A stretch of 32,072 nucleotides of DNA from an uncultured Myxococcales bacterium (GTDB lineage Bacteria; Myxococcota_A; Polyangia; Fen-1088), in contig CALAOV010000204.1 in the NCBI GenBank assembly GCA_937889515.1, forward strand, positions 1 to 32,072. The letters run 5' to 3'. Each line of letters begins with the position of its first letter. Within the stretch, counting starts at the first letter, position 1. The notes beneath the pieces were generated by a model. The model was not told where the DNA came from, ran no database searches, and saw nothing but the letters and a program-made list of their open reading frames with translations. The translations under genes were made by a program, and so were the position numbers. Shown here piece after piece: positions 1 through 7,696 of this stretch.

Positions 1-864
1 GGTGGACGACTGAGCACACACGCTGGCGACGGGGCCCACCATCCACTGCGCCAACGTCGAGGCGGAAGTCGGGCCGTTGGCCGGCGGGGGCGACGAATGC
101 TGCTGCGACACCAGCATGGGGATCGACGCGGTCTGGCCGGTGATCGCCTTCAGGTCATTGTTGTAGTCCGACCAGAGCTGGACCAGATCCGCTTCGTAGG
201 CCGTGTTGCCGGCGTCGTTCTCGCCGTGCGTGATGATGATGGCGCCGACGCCGTAGCTCTTGCCGGCGGTCGCCGCTAGATTCGTGATGGCCTCGGCCTC
301 GAAGATGGACGCCGCGTAGGCGCGGCCCATCGTTCCGGTGTCCACCGCGCCCTTCATGATCTCGATATAGCCCTGGCCATTTTCGCCAACTTCGGTGTGC
401 GCCGTGACGTAGCCGGCGCCGCCCGCGTCGGCACCGGCGGCGGCCAGGTAGAGCGAGGAAATCTCATTGGCCATCGCCGTGTGCGGCGTCTCGCCATAGA
501 TATTGCCGGGATAGGCCTGCGGATAGGTCGTCGCGAGCGTGCGCATGTATTCGACCAGCGGCACCATCGACAGCGTGGCGCTGGTCGGATCGAACGGCGG
601 GATCGAGTACGGTGGAGTGCCCACCGACAGCATCAGGTTCCCGTACATCGGGGTCATGGCCGCGGCGCTGGCCGGTACCCCCCATTGACCCACCGCCAGG
701 CTCTGGCCCGTGCCGATGACACCCGCCCAGTCCCAGGCCGGCTTCGGCAAGGGCGGCCCGGCGTCGACGGCGTGCTTCGACGATCCGCCGCCGCACCCGA
801 GGCCCGTCACGGCGCCCAGCGTCGAGGCCAACCCCAACCAAAAAGCAACGCTAGATTTTTTCAT
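1..864 (-). CDS. Sialate-O-acetylesterase/CE6-like SGNH lipoprotein (3' end cut by window edge)
   Basis: An open frame runs from the ATG at 862-864 to the window edge without a stop (288 codons), so the C-terminus is missing. The N-terminus has a basic start (MKKSS), a hydrophobic stretch and a Cys in GLGC followed by glycines, a probable lipoprotein signal. Two motifs point to the SGNH/sialate-O-acetylesterase (DUF303, CE6-like) fold: GTGQSLAVG near residue 51, holding the candidate nucleophile Ser, and ITHGENDA near residue 215, matching the HGExD block of that family. Such enzymes remove acetyl groups from sugars. A GAGGA ribosome site lies about 6 nt before the ATG. It sits 76 bp downstream of a pectate lyase on the same strand, so deacetylation of pectin or another plant polysaccharide is a fair inference. 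The catalytic Asp/His block near the C-terminus cannot be checked. Family fairly sure, substrate not. Confidence 0.72.
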   Translation of the reverse strand, partial: MKKSSVAFWLGLASTLGAVTGLGCGGGSSKHAVDAGPPLPKPAWDWAGVIGTGQSLAVGQWGVPASAAAMTPMYGNLMLSVGTPPYSIPPFDPTSATLSMVPLVEYMRTLATTYPQAYPGNIYGETPHTAMANEISSLYLAAAGADAGGAGYVTAHTEVGENGQGYIEIMKGAVDTGTMGRAYAASIFEAEAITNLAATAGKSYGVGAIIITHGENDAGNTAYEADLVQLWSDYNNDLKAITGQTASIPMLVSQQHSSPPPANGPTSASTLAQWMVGPVASVCAQSST

Positions 865-875
865 GACTGTCCTCG

Positions 876-898
876 GCGGGAGAGTACCGCACTCCCGC
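876..898 (-). promoter_or_regulatory. Intercistronic hairpin just before the esterase ribosome site
   Basis: A perfect 7-bp inverted repeat, GCGGGAG/CTCCCGC with a 9-nt loop, lies in the 76-bp gap between the pectate lyase stop and the esterase start, directly upstream of the GAGG ribosome site at 871-874. No T-run follows, so it is not a classical terminator. It could stabilise the downstream mRNA or affect translation of the esterase. Function is inference. Confidence 0.35.
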
Positions 899-940
899 TC
901 AGAGGCCATTCGCGCCGGAGAACCGTCGAGCTTGGACGTG

Positions 941-2620
941 CTACGGGTACGAGCCGTCGATCAGGCCGTTGACGTACTTTTCGATGTTGGTGTAGCCGGT
1001 GTGGTCGAAGTCGCCGGTGGCGTCGGAGGCGAGGTTCGGGTTCAGACCGTACCGCTCTTCCCAGGCGTCGGGCATTCCGTCGCCGTCGGTGTCGACCGGC
1101 GCGGTTCCGCCGGCGAGGGTTCCGTAGCCGCTGTTGCCGAGGCCGGTCGCCGTCTGGTGCGTCCAGAGACTCCCCGACTTGCCCAGCGAGGTGACGTCGG
1201 CGATCACCAATGCGTCGACCTGGTCGCGGTGCAGCGGCCCGGCGGCCGCGATCACGCTGGCGTAGGCGGCGGCGGCGGTCTGGGTGGGAATCGACGCCGT
1301 GTCGGCGGACCAGGGCGCGGTCAGCGCCACCGTGCCGCTGGGCGAGCCGAGGCTGCTCCCGTTCAACGTTCCGTCCTTGTTGCTGTCGAGCAGGTTCCCC
1401 GAGTTGTAGATCTGCTGGTTGTTCAGCTGATAGAGCGTGTCCGACGCGCTGGTGGTCGACGGACCGGCAATGAAATAGTTCCCGACCAGGTCGTGCGAGA
1501 AGAGGCCACCGGTGTTGCCCGCGGTGTACCCGGCCTGGAAGTTGTAGATGACGTTGTTGATGTACTGGGTGTTGGCCTTGGCGAGCGGGTTGCGGTTGTG
1601 CGCGCTGGCGAACACGTTGCGGTACCAGGTGTAGGGCCCGGTCTCGGTGTGCGCATTGAACTGCTGACCGATCGGATCGGCGTCGATCGAGTTCATGACC
1701 GTGATGTTCGAGGCACCCACCGCGTCGATGTTGTTCCACTGCGCGAACTCGACCGAGATGTGATCGAAGATCATGTTGGTCGCGTCGAGCAGGTTGATCC
1801 CGCTCTTGGTGTTGTCGGAGTCGAGGTCGCCCTGGCGGAACCGGAAGCAGCGCACGATGTCGTTGGAGGCGGCGTCGAACGACACCTCGCGCCCCATCAC
1901 GCCGACGCCGTCGCCCGGCGCGGTCTGGCCCGCGATGGTGAGGTTGCTCTTGGCGGAGATCGGCGTGCTCAAGTTGATGTATCCACCCACGTCGAAGACG
2001 ATGAACCGACCACTGGTCCCGGTCGCGTCGCGGAACGATCCGGCGCCGCTGTCGTTCAGATTGGTCACGTGATAGACGGCCTTTCCGCGGCCTCCGGTCG
2101 CGACCTTGCCGAAACCGACCGCGCCCGGAAACGCCAGCACCGTTCCGGACTGGCCGGCACCGCCGGTTTGACCACCGGCCCCGGTGCCCGATTGGCCGCC
2201 AGCGCCCCCTTGACCGCCGGCGCCCGTTCGACCGGCCGCGCCCGACTGCCCGCCGGTCGCGCCGGCCTGTCCACCTCTACCGCCCCCGCCGCCCCCGATA
2301 CCCGTCGCGCCTCCCGATCCCGCGTGACCGGCCGCCCCACCGGCGCCGGTGCTGCCGGCGGCCCCACCCGCTCCGCTCTGACCGGCCGTGCCGCTCGAGC
2401 CCGCGCCGCCGCCGGTGCCGGTCGATCCGGCGCTTCCACCGCCGGATCCCGCGCTGCCGCCGTTTCCGGCGCTGCCGGCTGCGCCACTTCCGCCGCCGGC
2501 CCCCGCCGCACCGGTCCCACCCGAGCTACCCCCACCGCACCCGGCGCTCGCCAGCGAGAACGCGAGCGCGACACCTGTCACCCAAGAGCAGCCTCGTTCA
2601 GATCGGTTCGCCGTTGCCAT
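941..2620 (-). CDS. Pectate lyase-type (PL1) lipoprotein with Gly-rich spacer and Ca-binding tail
   Basis: This 559-residue secreted enzyme probably cleaves polygalacturonate by beta-elimination at the cell surface. It has a signal peptide with a candidate lipidated Cys at residue 28 (ASAGC), then about 130 residues of Gly/Ser/Ala-rich spacer. The catalytic parallel beta-helix starts near residue 165 with FPGAVGFGK, TGGRG and VYHVTNLNDSGAGSFRDA, the typical opening of bacterial PL1 lyases, followed by TIAGQTAPGDGVGV, RCFRFRQGD, a FDHISVEF strand and AHNRNPLAK. The last 50 residues carry DTDGDGMPDAWEERYGLNP, a thrombospondin type 3-like calcium loop often found on secreted hydrolases. The ATG start has GGAG 8 nt upstream. 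The esterase downstream is likely co-transcribed. The long opposite-strand frame here is a GC-rich shadow. Catalytic residues were not mapped individually. Confidence 0.85.
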   Translation of the reverse strand: MATANRSERGCSWVTGVALAFSLASAGCGGGSSGGTGAAGAGGGSGAAGSAGNGGSAGSGGGSAGSTGTGGGAGSSGTAGQSGAGGAAGSTGAGGAAGHAGSGGATGIGGGGGGRGGQAGATGGQSGAAGRTGAGGQGGAGGQSGTGAGGQTGGAGQSGTVLAFPGAVGFGKVATGGRGKAVYHVTNLNDSGAGSFRDATGTSGRFIVFDVGGYINLSTPISAKSNLTIAGQTAPGDGVGVMGREVSFDAASNDIVRCFRFRQGDLDSDNTKSGINLLDATNMIFDHISVEFAQWNNIDAVGASNITVMNSIDADPIGQQFNAHTETGPYTWYRNVFASAHNRNPLAKANTQYINNVIYNFQAGYTAGNTGGLFSHDLVGNYFIAGPSTTSASDTLYQLNNQQIYNSGNLLDSNKDGTLNGSSLGSPSGTVALTAPWSADTASIPTQTAAAAYASVIAAAGPLHRDQVDALVIADVTSLGKSGSLWTHQTATGLGNSGYGTLAGGTAPVDTDGDGMPDAWEERYGLNPNLASDATGDFDHTGYTNIEKYVNGLIDGSYP

Positions 2621-2693
2621 GGTTTAGCTCCGCAGGGCCATCTCGCCTGCGGCTTAGTGTAGGGCAAACCCCTATCGTTTTCGGGACAAAATA

Positions 2694-2705
2694 TCGGAAT
2701 TCCGA
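2694..2705. promoter_or_regulatory. 12-bp palindrome in a divergent promoter region (candidate operator)
   Basis: TCGGAATTCCGA is a perfect 12-bp palindrome within the 198-bp gap between the divergent pectate lyase and DoxX starts. The surrounding stretch (about 2675-2702) is more AT-rich than the genes on either side, as expected for promoter DNA. A second small dyad, TAGGG-N5-CCCTA, lies at 2660-2674. A repressor or activator site is plausible but no regulator is identified. Confidence 0.35.
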
Positions 2706-2818
2706 CCGCGGCGAAGCCGGACCGGCAGGCCTATTGCTTGGTCGGTTTCTGTTTGGTGAAGGGCTGCGGCCCGGCCGTAACCGCATCCGACAACGGGCGT
2801 AGAAGGGACGGAGGCGAC

Positions 2819-3277
2819 ATGCTGACGACGTTCATCCAGAGCACGCTCGACCGTCTGCGCAAGGCGGCGGACAAGATTTCCTTCCTGGGGCCGACCCTGG
2901 CGCGGTTGACCGTCGGTCTGGTGTTCATCGGAACGGGCTGGGGCAAGCTGCACTCTATTCCCGATGTGACGGAGTTCTTTACCAGCCTGCACATCCCCGC
3001 ACCCGGCTTCAACGCCCGGCTGACCGCCGCCACCGAATTCTTCGGGGGACTCGCCATCTTGCTCGGTCTCGGGACCCGCCTGGTCGCGCTGCCCCTCGGG
3101 TTCACGATGGTGATCGCGATCCTCACCGCCAAGCGCGGGGACATCACGGGCCTAACCGCGCTGGTCGGCTTCGAGGAGTGGAGCTACCTGGTGTTCTTCA
3201 TCTGGCTCGCCCTGGTCGGCGCCGGCCCGCTGTCGATCGACGGTCTCATCGGGCGGCGGCGCGGAATAGGACGTTGA
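2819..3277 (+). CDS. DoxX family membrane protein
   Basis: This 152-residue protein has four predicted membrane segments: [17 protein letters not shown] near residue 30, then [29 protein letters not shown] and [21 protein letters not shown]. The early GWGKL segment and the Gly-rich second helix are typical of DoxX/DoxD-like proteins, membrane subunits often linked to redox or thiol stress. A longer frame opens upstream, but the ATG at 2819 is preferred because GGAGG ends 4 nt before it and the sequence upstream of it does not look like protein. It is followed after 43 bp by an ECF sigma gene and a membrane anti-sigma gene, so a stress-response operon is likely. The exact partner or substrate cannot be read from sequence. 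Confidence 0.8.
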   Translation: MLTTFIQSTLDRLRKAADKISFLGPTLARLTVGLVFIGTGWGKLHSIPDVTEFFTSLHIPAPGFNARLTAATEFFGGLAILLGLGTRLVALPLGFTMVIAILTAKRGDITGLTALVGFEEWSYLVFFIWLALVGAGPLSIDGLIGRRRGIGR

Positions 3278-3320
3278 ACAAAATGACGCCCCAGACTATT
3301 CAGAAGATGGTTTGGGGCTC

Positions 3321-3923
3321 ATGGATCCTGAGGCGACCGAGGCCGCCGACGTGATGGCGCGGTACTGCCAGGGCGAGGCGGCGGCCTTCCACCGTCTCTA
3401 CGCCCTGCTGGCGCCGCGCATCCTCGCCTATCTCACCGGCCTCCTCGGCGAGAGGGCGGCCGCGGAAGACACGCTGCAGGTCACCTTCCTCAAGGTGCAC
3501 GAAGCCCGGTCGACCTACGTCATCGGCGCCAATCCGATCCCGTGGATGTACACCATCGCCCACCGCACCTGCCTGGACGAGATCCGCCGGCGCAAACGCA
3601 GCCGCGTGCGCCTCACCCAGGACGGGACGCTGCAGGCCGAGCCCGCGGCCCACATCACCGGCGTCTCCGTCGAAGCCCACCGGGACGCGTCCGACCGGCC
3701 CGATCCGGTCGCGACGGCCGGCGCGCTGGCCGCGCTCGGGCAGCTCCCCGAAAATCAACGGATGGCGCTCATCCTGACCAAGGTCCACGGCCGGTCGACC
3801 GCCGAGGCCGCCCTGATCACCGGCACCACCCCGGGGGCGATCAAGCAGCGCGCGCACCGCGCCTACGTCACGCTCCGGGAGCGCCTCGCCCGGACAGAGC
3901 CGCCGAAGAAGGAGCTGTCATGA
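3321..3923 (+). CDS. ECF-type RNA polymerase sigma factor
   Basis: The 200-residue protein has the two sigma regions of extracytoplasmic-function factors. Region 2 runs from [16 protein letters not shown] through [16 protein letters not shown] to [20 protein letters not shown]. Region 4 has [19 protein letters not shown] followed by the helix-turn-helix [23 protein letters not shown]. It directs polymerase to its own regulon, usually including its own operon. The ATG at 3321 is chosen; an in-frame TTG at 3312 is possible, and neither has a strong ribosome site. Its stop overlaps the next start as ATGA, so it is translationally coupled to the NrsF-like gene, a strong sign of a sigma/anti-sigma pair. 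The inducing signal is unknown. Confidence 0.9.
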   Translation: MDPEATEAADVMARYCQGEAAAFHRLYALLAPRILAYLTGLLGERAAAEDTLQVTFLKVHEARSTYVIGANPIPWMYTIAHRTCLDEIRRRKRSRVRLTQDGTLQAEPAAHITGVSVEAHRDASDRPDPVATAGALAALGQLPENQRMALILTKVHGRSTAEAALITGTTPGAIKQRAHRAYVTLRERLARTEPPKKELS

Positions 3924-4630
3924 CGGTCGAGGACTTCGACCGCGTGCTCGCGCCGCCGGGCGACTTCGACCAGCCTCCCCCGCCATCGGCCGCCTTGCTC
4001 GAGACCGTGGGCGGGATGAAGCCGGTGCGCACGCGAACGCGATTCGGCGCCTTCGCGCTGGTCGCGCTGGTCGGCCTCTGCTGGCCGGTGGCCGCGCTCG
4101 GACACCTTCCGCTCCGGCGGGATCTGACGGCGCTGCCAACCTGGTGGGTGATCACGGCGGCGGCGCTCTGGGCCACGTCGTTCGTGCTCTCGCTATCGGC
4201 GGCGCTGGTGCCGCGGCGCGGGGATGTCCTTCCCGCGCCGGGCCGGGCCTCGCGCGTGAGCGTGGCGGCGATGGCCGCCGTGTTGCTGTTCGCGCTGGTC
4301 GCGACCGCCCAGGCGCCGGGCCTCAGCGTTCGTCCCGAGGATCTTCACTGGTCGCTGCTCCACGCGTGCGTCCACTGCATCGGGTTCGTGTTCGAGATCT
4401 CGGCGGTGTTCCTGCTCATCGGCCTCCTCGCGCTCCGGCGTCGGGTGCCGATGGGCGGATCTCGCGTCGGGATGGCGCTCGGCGCGGCCGGCGGCGCGAT
4501 GGGGGGATTGGTCCTCCACTTCATCTGCCCGATCGCCGGCACCGCGCACGTGGTGCTCGCCCACGTGGGCGGGATGGTGCTGGCGGCCGCTGCCGGCGCG
4601 CTGTTGCTCTCGGGCATCCTCCGGCGCTGA
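3920..4630 (+). CDS. NrsF/DUF1109-like membrane anti-sigma factor
   Basis: This 236-residue protein has a short cytoplasmic N-terminus of about 40 residues and six probable membrane helices. The order and spacing of conserved cysteines fit DUF1109/NrsF proteins, which hold a cognate ECF sigma factor at the inner membrane: HACVHC at residues 149-153, and HFICP with Cys203. The start ATG has AAGGAG 5 nt upstream and overlaps the sigma stop by 4 nt. In this family the cysteines are important for anti-sigma activity, so a redox or metal cue is possible. The extra CxxC with nearby histidines is worth noting. Family assignment rests on topology, motif spacing and the sigma neighbour, not on an alignment. 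Confidence 0.75.
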   Translation: MTVEDFDRVLAPPGDFDQPPPPSAALLETVGGMKPVRTRTRFGAFALVALVGLCWPVAALGHLPLRRDLTALPTWWVITAAALWATSFVLSLSAALVPRRGDVLPAPGRASRVSVAAMAAVLLFALVATAQAPGLSVRPEDLHWSLLHACVHCIGFVFEISAVFLLIGLLALRRRVPMGGSRVGMALGAAGGAMGGLVLHFICPIAGTAHVVLAHVGGMVLAAAAGALLLSGILRR

Positions 4631-4714
4631 AGCGCCCCGCGCCTCGTAGCGGCAAATGCTTACGGAAATCGGACGCGAATCCCGCAGTTGAGGACGCCCG
4701 CCGACTCGGCGACA

Positions 4715-5851
4715 ATGCCGCGCATGTCGAGACCGTCGATCCCGGGCCGATGGCGCAAGCCACTGGTGTTGAGCCTGCTCGGCGTGGCCCTCGCCGCGCC
4801 GCAGAGCCGAGCCGCGGATCTGGACCTGACGGCGCCCGAATCGATCGTCCGGTCGGCGCCATTCGAGGTGGCCCCCGAGATCGCGCGGGTGCATGCGGGC
4901 GATAAACTCTCCTGCGACGACCAGGCGCAAGGGAGCTGGCGGCGCGTTCAGTTGAAGGACGGGCGCGGCGGGTTCATCCACGACGCCGACGCCAGGGTGG
5001 TCGTCGCGCCGGTGGTTCCAGCGAAACCCGCCGCCACGGCCGCCGCAACCGGCCCCCAGAAAGTCAGAGTCGCCGTCCTCGAGCTGGGGGTGCGGGCGAG
5101 CGCTGCTGCCGACGCGCCCATCCTGAGGATGCTGCACCAGAACGACGAGGTGCTCGCCTACCCCGATCCGCAGTCGGGCTGGCGCCGCATCGAAGGAGCG
5201 GAAGGTCAGGGCGGTTTCGTCCCGGAGGCTGGGCTGGCGATGGCCGAAGCGCCGCCGCCCGCCGCGGTGCCGATCTCGACGGGCGCGCCGCAACCTGCCG
5301 CGGCACCGACGCCGCCCGAGACCGCCGCCGATCAGACTCTGCTGGGCGTGCTCTTCGAGATCATGCCCGCGGGGACGCTGAGCGCGAGCGAGGTCGGAGC
5401 GGGAAGCGCCAGCTCGGACACCGCCTTTTCCGTGGCCATCGCCCCGTTCCTCGATGTCCCCGTTTTGCCGAACTTCGCCCTCGGTTTTTCGCCGCAGATC
5501 ATCTTCGGCGTCAAGGGGAGCAATGCCGCCCAATCCGCGACGGAGTACGACCTTCGGGCCCGCCTGACCACCCGGTATCCGATGGCGCCGAACGCGCAGG
5601 TCTACGCCCGATTCTCCCCGGCCTACTCCCTCATCTCGGTCCCCTCACCTCCCCCCGGCGTCTCCAATCCTGCCGGGCTCGTGCTCGACTTTTCCGTCGG
5701 CGCCGAGATCGAGGTCCTTCCCAAGCTCTTCGTCGTCATCGATGTGGGCTACCAGATCGGATTTCAGTCGACCACGGACGTCGACGGCACCCAGGTCGAC
5801 TTCGACAGCCGCTACCTGCACCTCGGCGCCGGCTTGGCTGTCGGCCTCTGA
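4715..5851 (+). CDS. Exported protein with two SH3-like domains and a C-terminal beta-barrel
   Basis: After a signal peptide ending near SRAADLD come two SH3-like repeats. The first is about residues 40-95, with SWRRVQLKDGRGGFIHDADARV. The second is about 112-175, with GWRRIEGAEGQGGFVPEAGLAM. A Pro/Ala linker follows, then about 165 residues of alternating hydrophobic/aromatic strands (LGFSPQIIFGVKG, YDLRARLTTRYPM, QVYARFSPAYSLI, YLHLGAGLAVGL) ending in a short hydrophobic strand, as in outer-membrane barrels. The architecture suggests an outer-membrane protein with periplasmic SH3 domains, perhaps contacting peptidoglycan. The ATG at 4715 is chosen; TTG 4688 and ATG 4724 are alternatives and none has a clear ribosome site. 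The specific function is not recognised. Its stop lies 6 bp from the stop of a small convergent gene. Confidence 0.6.
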   Translation: MPRMSRPSIPGRWRKPLVLSLLGVALAAPQSRAADLDLTAPESIVRSAPFEVAPEIARVHAGDKLSCDDQAQGSWRRVQLKDGRGGFIHDADARVVVAPVVPAKPAATAAATGPQKVRVAVLELGVRASAAADAPILRMLHQNDEVLAYPDPQSGWRRIEGAEGQGGFVPEAGLAMAEAPPPAAVPISTGAPQPAAAPTPPETAADQTLLGVLFEIMPAGTLSASEVGAGSASSDTAFSVAIAPFLDVPVLPNFALGFSPQIIFGVKGSNAAQSATEYDLRARLTTRYPMAPNAQVYARFSPAYSLISVPSPPPGVSNPAGLVLDFSVGAEIEVLPKLFVVIDVGYQIGFQSTTDVDGTQVDFDSRYLHLGAGLAVGL

Positions 5852-5857
5852 GCCGAT

Positions 5858-6037
5858 CTACCTCGGCGAGCCCGCCGCCGTCATCTCGGCGTGCTGCCGG
5901 GCCTGGGAGCGAACCACCCAGAACACCGCGAAGCCGGTGGCCAGAGCGACCAAGACCATCATCTTGAGAAACGAGCGGCCCGTGGCCTCGGCTCGAACGC
6001 GGCGGCGAGCTCGACCGGTCTCTTCATCGCGCGACAT
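5858..6037 (-). CDS. Small single-pass membrane protein, 59 residues
   Basis: A short open frame starts at the ATG at 6035-6037 with AGGA about 8 nt upstream and ends at TAG 5858-5860. It encodes a charged, Arg-rich N-terminus (MSRDEETGRARRRVRAEATG), then one clear membrane helix, MMVLVALATGFAVFWVV, then a short polar tail. The positive charges before the helix predict a cytoplasmic N-terminus. The codons are G/C-ending, like the neighbours. It is convergent with the SH3-barrel gene, with only 6 bp between stops. No family is recognised. The start site, charge pattern and packing support a real gene. Confidence 0.55.
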   Translation of the reverse strand: MSRDEETGRARRRVRAEATGRSFLKMMVLVALATGFAVFWVVRSQARQHAEMTAAGSPR

Positions 6038-6105
6038 GTGCAGATCCTAGTCGACGCTTGCCTGTCTAGCGGCGAAAACAGCCTCCACCTATACTGCCGG
6101 TCATC

Positions 6106-7551
6106 GTGAGAGTTGGTTGGCTCACGCTGCCGGTCTGGCTGCTCACCCTGTCGCTCGGGCTGGGCTGCCAGCGGCCGCCCGCGATGATCGCGGCGGCTGC
6201 CGCCGACGGATCGACCGATGGCGGGAAATCCGACGCCTCCGCCACCGACGCTTCGGGCATCGACGCCACGGGCTCCGACGCCACGGGCATCGCCCTGCTG
6301 GGCGCTCCCTTGATCTTCGCACCGACGGCGCAAGGCTTCGGCCTCAGCGTCGTTCTGCGCTCGGGAGATCCCTCGACCTTGCGGGCCGCGGTTCGCGCCG
6401 ACGCGCAGTCCGACTGGATCGACCTCGGCGCTCCCACGTCGCCCGCGGCCGACATCGCGCAGTGGTCGATCGCCGGTCTCGCGCCCGGCCGGCGCTACGC
6501 CTACGCGATCTCCGCAAAGGCGAACGGCCCCGGGCAACCGATTTATGCCGGCAGCGCCGTCACCACGCGCGCTGCCGGCTCCCCGTTCACGTTCGCGATC
6601 ATCGCCGACCCCCACATCGAGCCCCGCGATCCGGTGCCGGATGGGACCACCGTCATCGACGACGGCTACGCCGAGCAGGAGACCACCCTGCTGGCGGTCA
6701 CCGCCGAGGTCGCGGCGGCCAATCCGGACTTTCTGATCGATCTGGGCGACATGGTCGACTACCACCTGTTCGGGTTCAACGTTCCGCCACCCGATGCCGG
6801 CTGGGCGCGCCTCGGCTACCTCAACTACCGGCGTCTTCTGGGCGACACCGTCGGGAAGGCCGCGCATTTTCCGGTGATCGGCAACTGGGACGGCGAGAGC
6901 GGCTGCAACACGCCGGCCGAGATCGAACGCTCGCTGAGCCAGCGCCTGCTCTACGCGCCGGGTCCGGGCCCGGGCACCTACCGCGAGGGCGGCAGCGAAA
7001 GCGGGGACTACTACGCGTTCACCTGGGGAGACGCGCTGTTCGTCGTGCTCAACGTGATGACCTATACGCCCACCTGCCATCTGCTGAGCGGCGATCCGGG
7101 CCTGCCCGATGACTGGACGCTGGGCGGCGCCCAGCTCGCCTGGCTCCATCAGACGCTCGCGAACGCCACCTCGAAATGGCGATTCCTCTTCATGCACCAC
7201 ACCGACGGTGGCGCCGCTGGCGACTCCGACGATTCGGCCTACGGGCGCGGTGGCGGGCAGGCGGCGCACATCGGAGAGCAGGCGACGATCCACGACCTCA
7301 TGTTGCAGTACGGGGTGCAGATCTTTTTCTACGGCCACGACCACGTCTTCACCGACCTGGTCGTCGACGGCATCCACTACACGCTGCCCGGCAGCGCCGG
7401 CGCCCCCTGGAAATTCGATGAATCCGAGACCGGCTACGCCCAATATTGGACGGACTCCGGATATGGACGGGTTGACGTCGGCCCGGACCAAGCGTTGATC
7501 AGCTTCATCTCCACCAGCGGCCAGGTGCTGACGAGCTACAGCATCCGGTAG
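6106..7551 (+). CDS. Calcineurin-like metallophosphoesterase lipoprotein with Fn3-like N-domain
   Basis: The 481-residue protein starts at a GTG, since the signal peptide with lipobox LGLGC (Cys21) begins exactly there. A low-complexity Asp/Ala/Ser/Thr spacer (DASATDASGIDATG) follows, then a beta-sandwich resembling the Fn3-like domain of purple acid phosphatases (about 65-157). The catalytic domain shows metal-site motifs: DPH at 168-170, LGDMVDY at 213-219, GNWDGE at 259-264, MHH at 363-365 and GHDH at 410-413. It probably hydrolyses phosphoesters outside the inner membrane. The oddity is GNWD, where the family normally has GNHD/E; the His that usually serves as general acid is Trp. The enzyme may be slower, use another acid, or have shifted substrate. 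No operon partner is evident. Confidence 0.85.
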   Translation: MRVGWLTLPVWLLTLSLGLGCQRPPAMIAAAAADGSTDGGKSDASATDASGIDATGSDATGIALLGAPLIFAPTAQGFGLSVVLRSGDPSTLRAAVRADAQSDWIDLGAPTSPAADIAQWSIAGLAPGRRYAYAISAKANGPGQPIYAGSAVTTRAAGSPFTFAIIADPHIEPRDPVPDGTTVIDDGYAEQETTLLAVTAEVAAANPDFLIDLGDMVDYHLFGFNVPPPDAGWARLGYLNYRRLLGDTVGKAAHFPVIGNWDGESGCNTPAEIERSLSQRLLYAPGPGPGTYREGGSESGDYYAFTWGDALFVVLNVMTYTPTCHLLSGDPGLPDDWTLGGAQLAWLHQTLANATSKWRFLFMHHTDGGAAGDSDDSAYGRGGGQAAHIGEQATIHDLMLQYGVQIFFYGHDHVFTDLVVDGIHYTLPGSAGAPWKFDESETGYAQYWTDSGYGRVDVGPDQALISFISTSGQVLTSYSIR

Positions 7552-7676
7552 ACGCCGGCGCGGCGCTCGATTGTTCTGACCCCTAATGTGCCGGTTCGGC
7601 TACTGCGTGAGGTGGTGTCTTACTCGGCGATTTGGATCGGCGCCGCTTACGTTTTTCCATAAATCTAAAAAATGAA

Positions 7677-7696
7677 GGTGGGCCTTGCTGCCCACC
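7677..7696 (+). promoter_or_regulatory. Hairpin abutting the ASST-like start codon
   Basis: A perfect 7-bp inverted repeat, GGTGGGC/GCCCACC with a 6-nt loop, ends one base before the ATG at 7697 and contains the only purine-rich candidate ribosome site (AAGGTGGG). If formed in the mRNA it would mask that site. An AT-rich patch at about 7650-7676 precedes it and probably holds promoter elements, though no clear -10/-35 pair was seen. If translation starts at 7721 instead, the hairpin would be a leader element. Function is inferred. Confidence 0.4.

Noticed and set aside
710-2662. A 650-codon open frame on the plus strand
   Set aside because: It lies opposite the clear pectate lyase gene, is Arg/Gly/Val-rich and has no recognisable domain. 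It is a shadow caused by GC-rich codon bias.
5959-7491. A 510-codon open frame on the minus strand
   Set aside because: It is opposite the metallophosphoesterase, whose motifs are unmistakable. Its only real overlap is with the small 59-residue gene, which is in a different start context.
7650-7676. AT-rich patch before ASST copy 1 as a defined promoter
   Set aside because: It may well hold a promoter, but no -35/-10 pair with proper spacing could be supported, so it is only mentioned with the hairpin.
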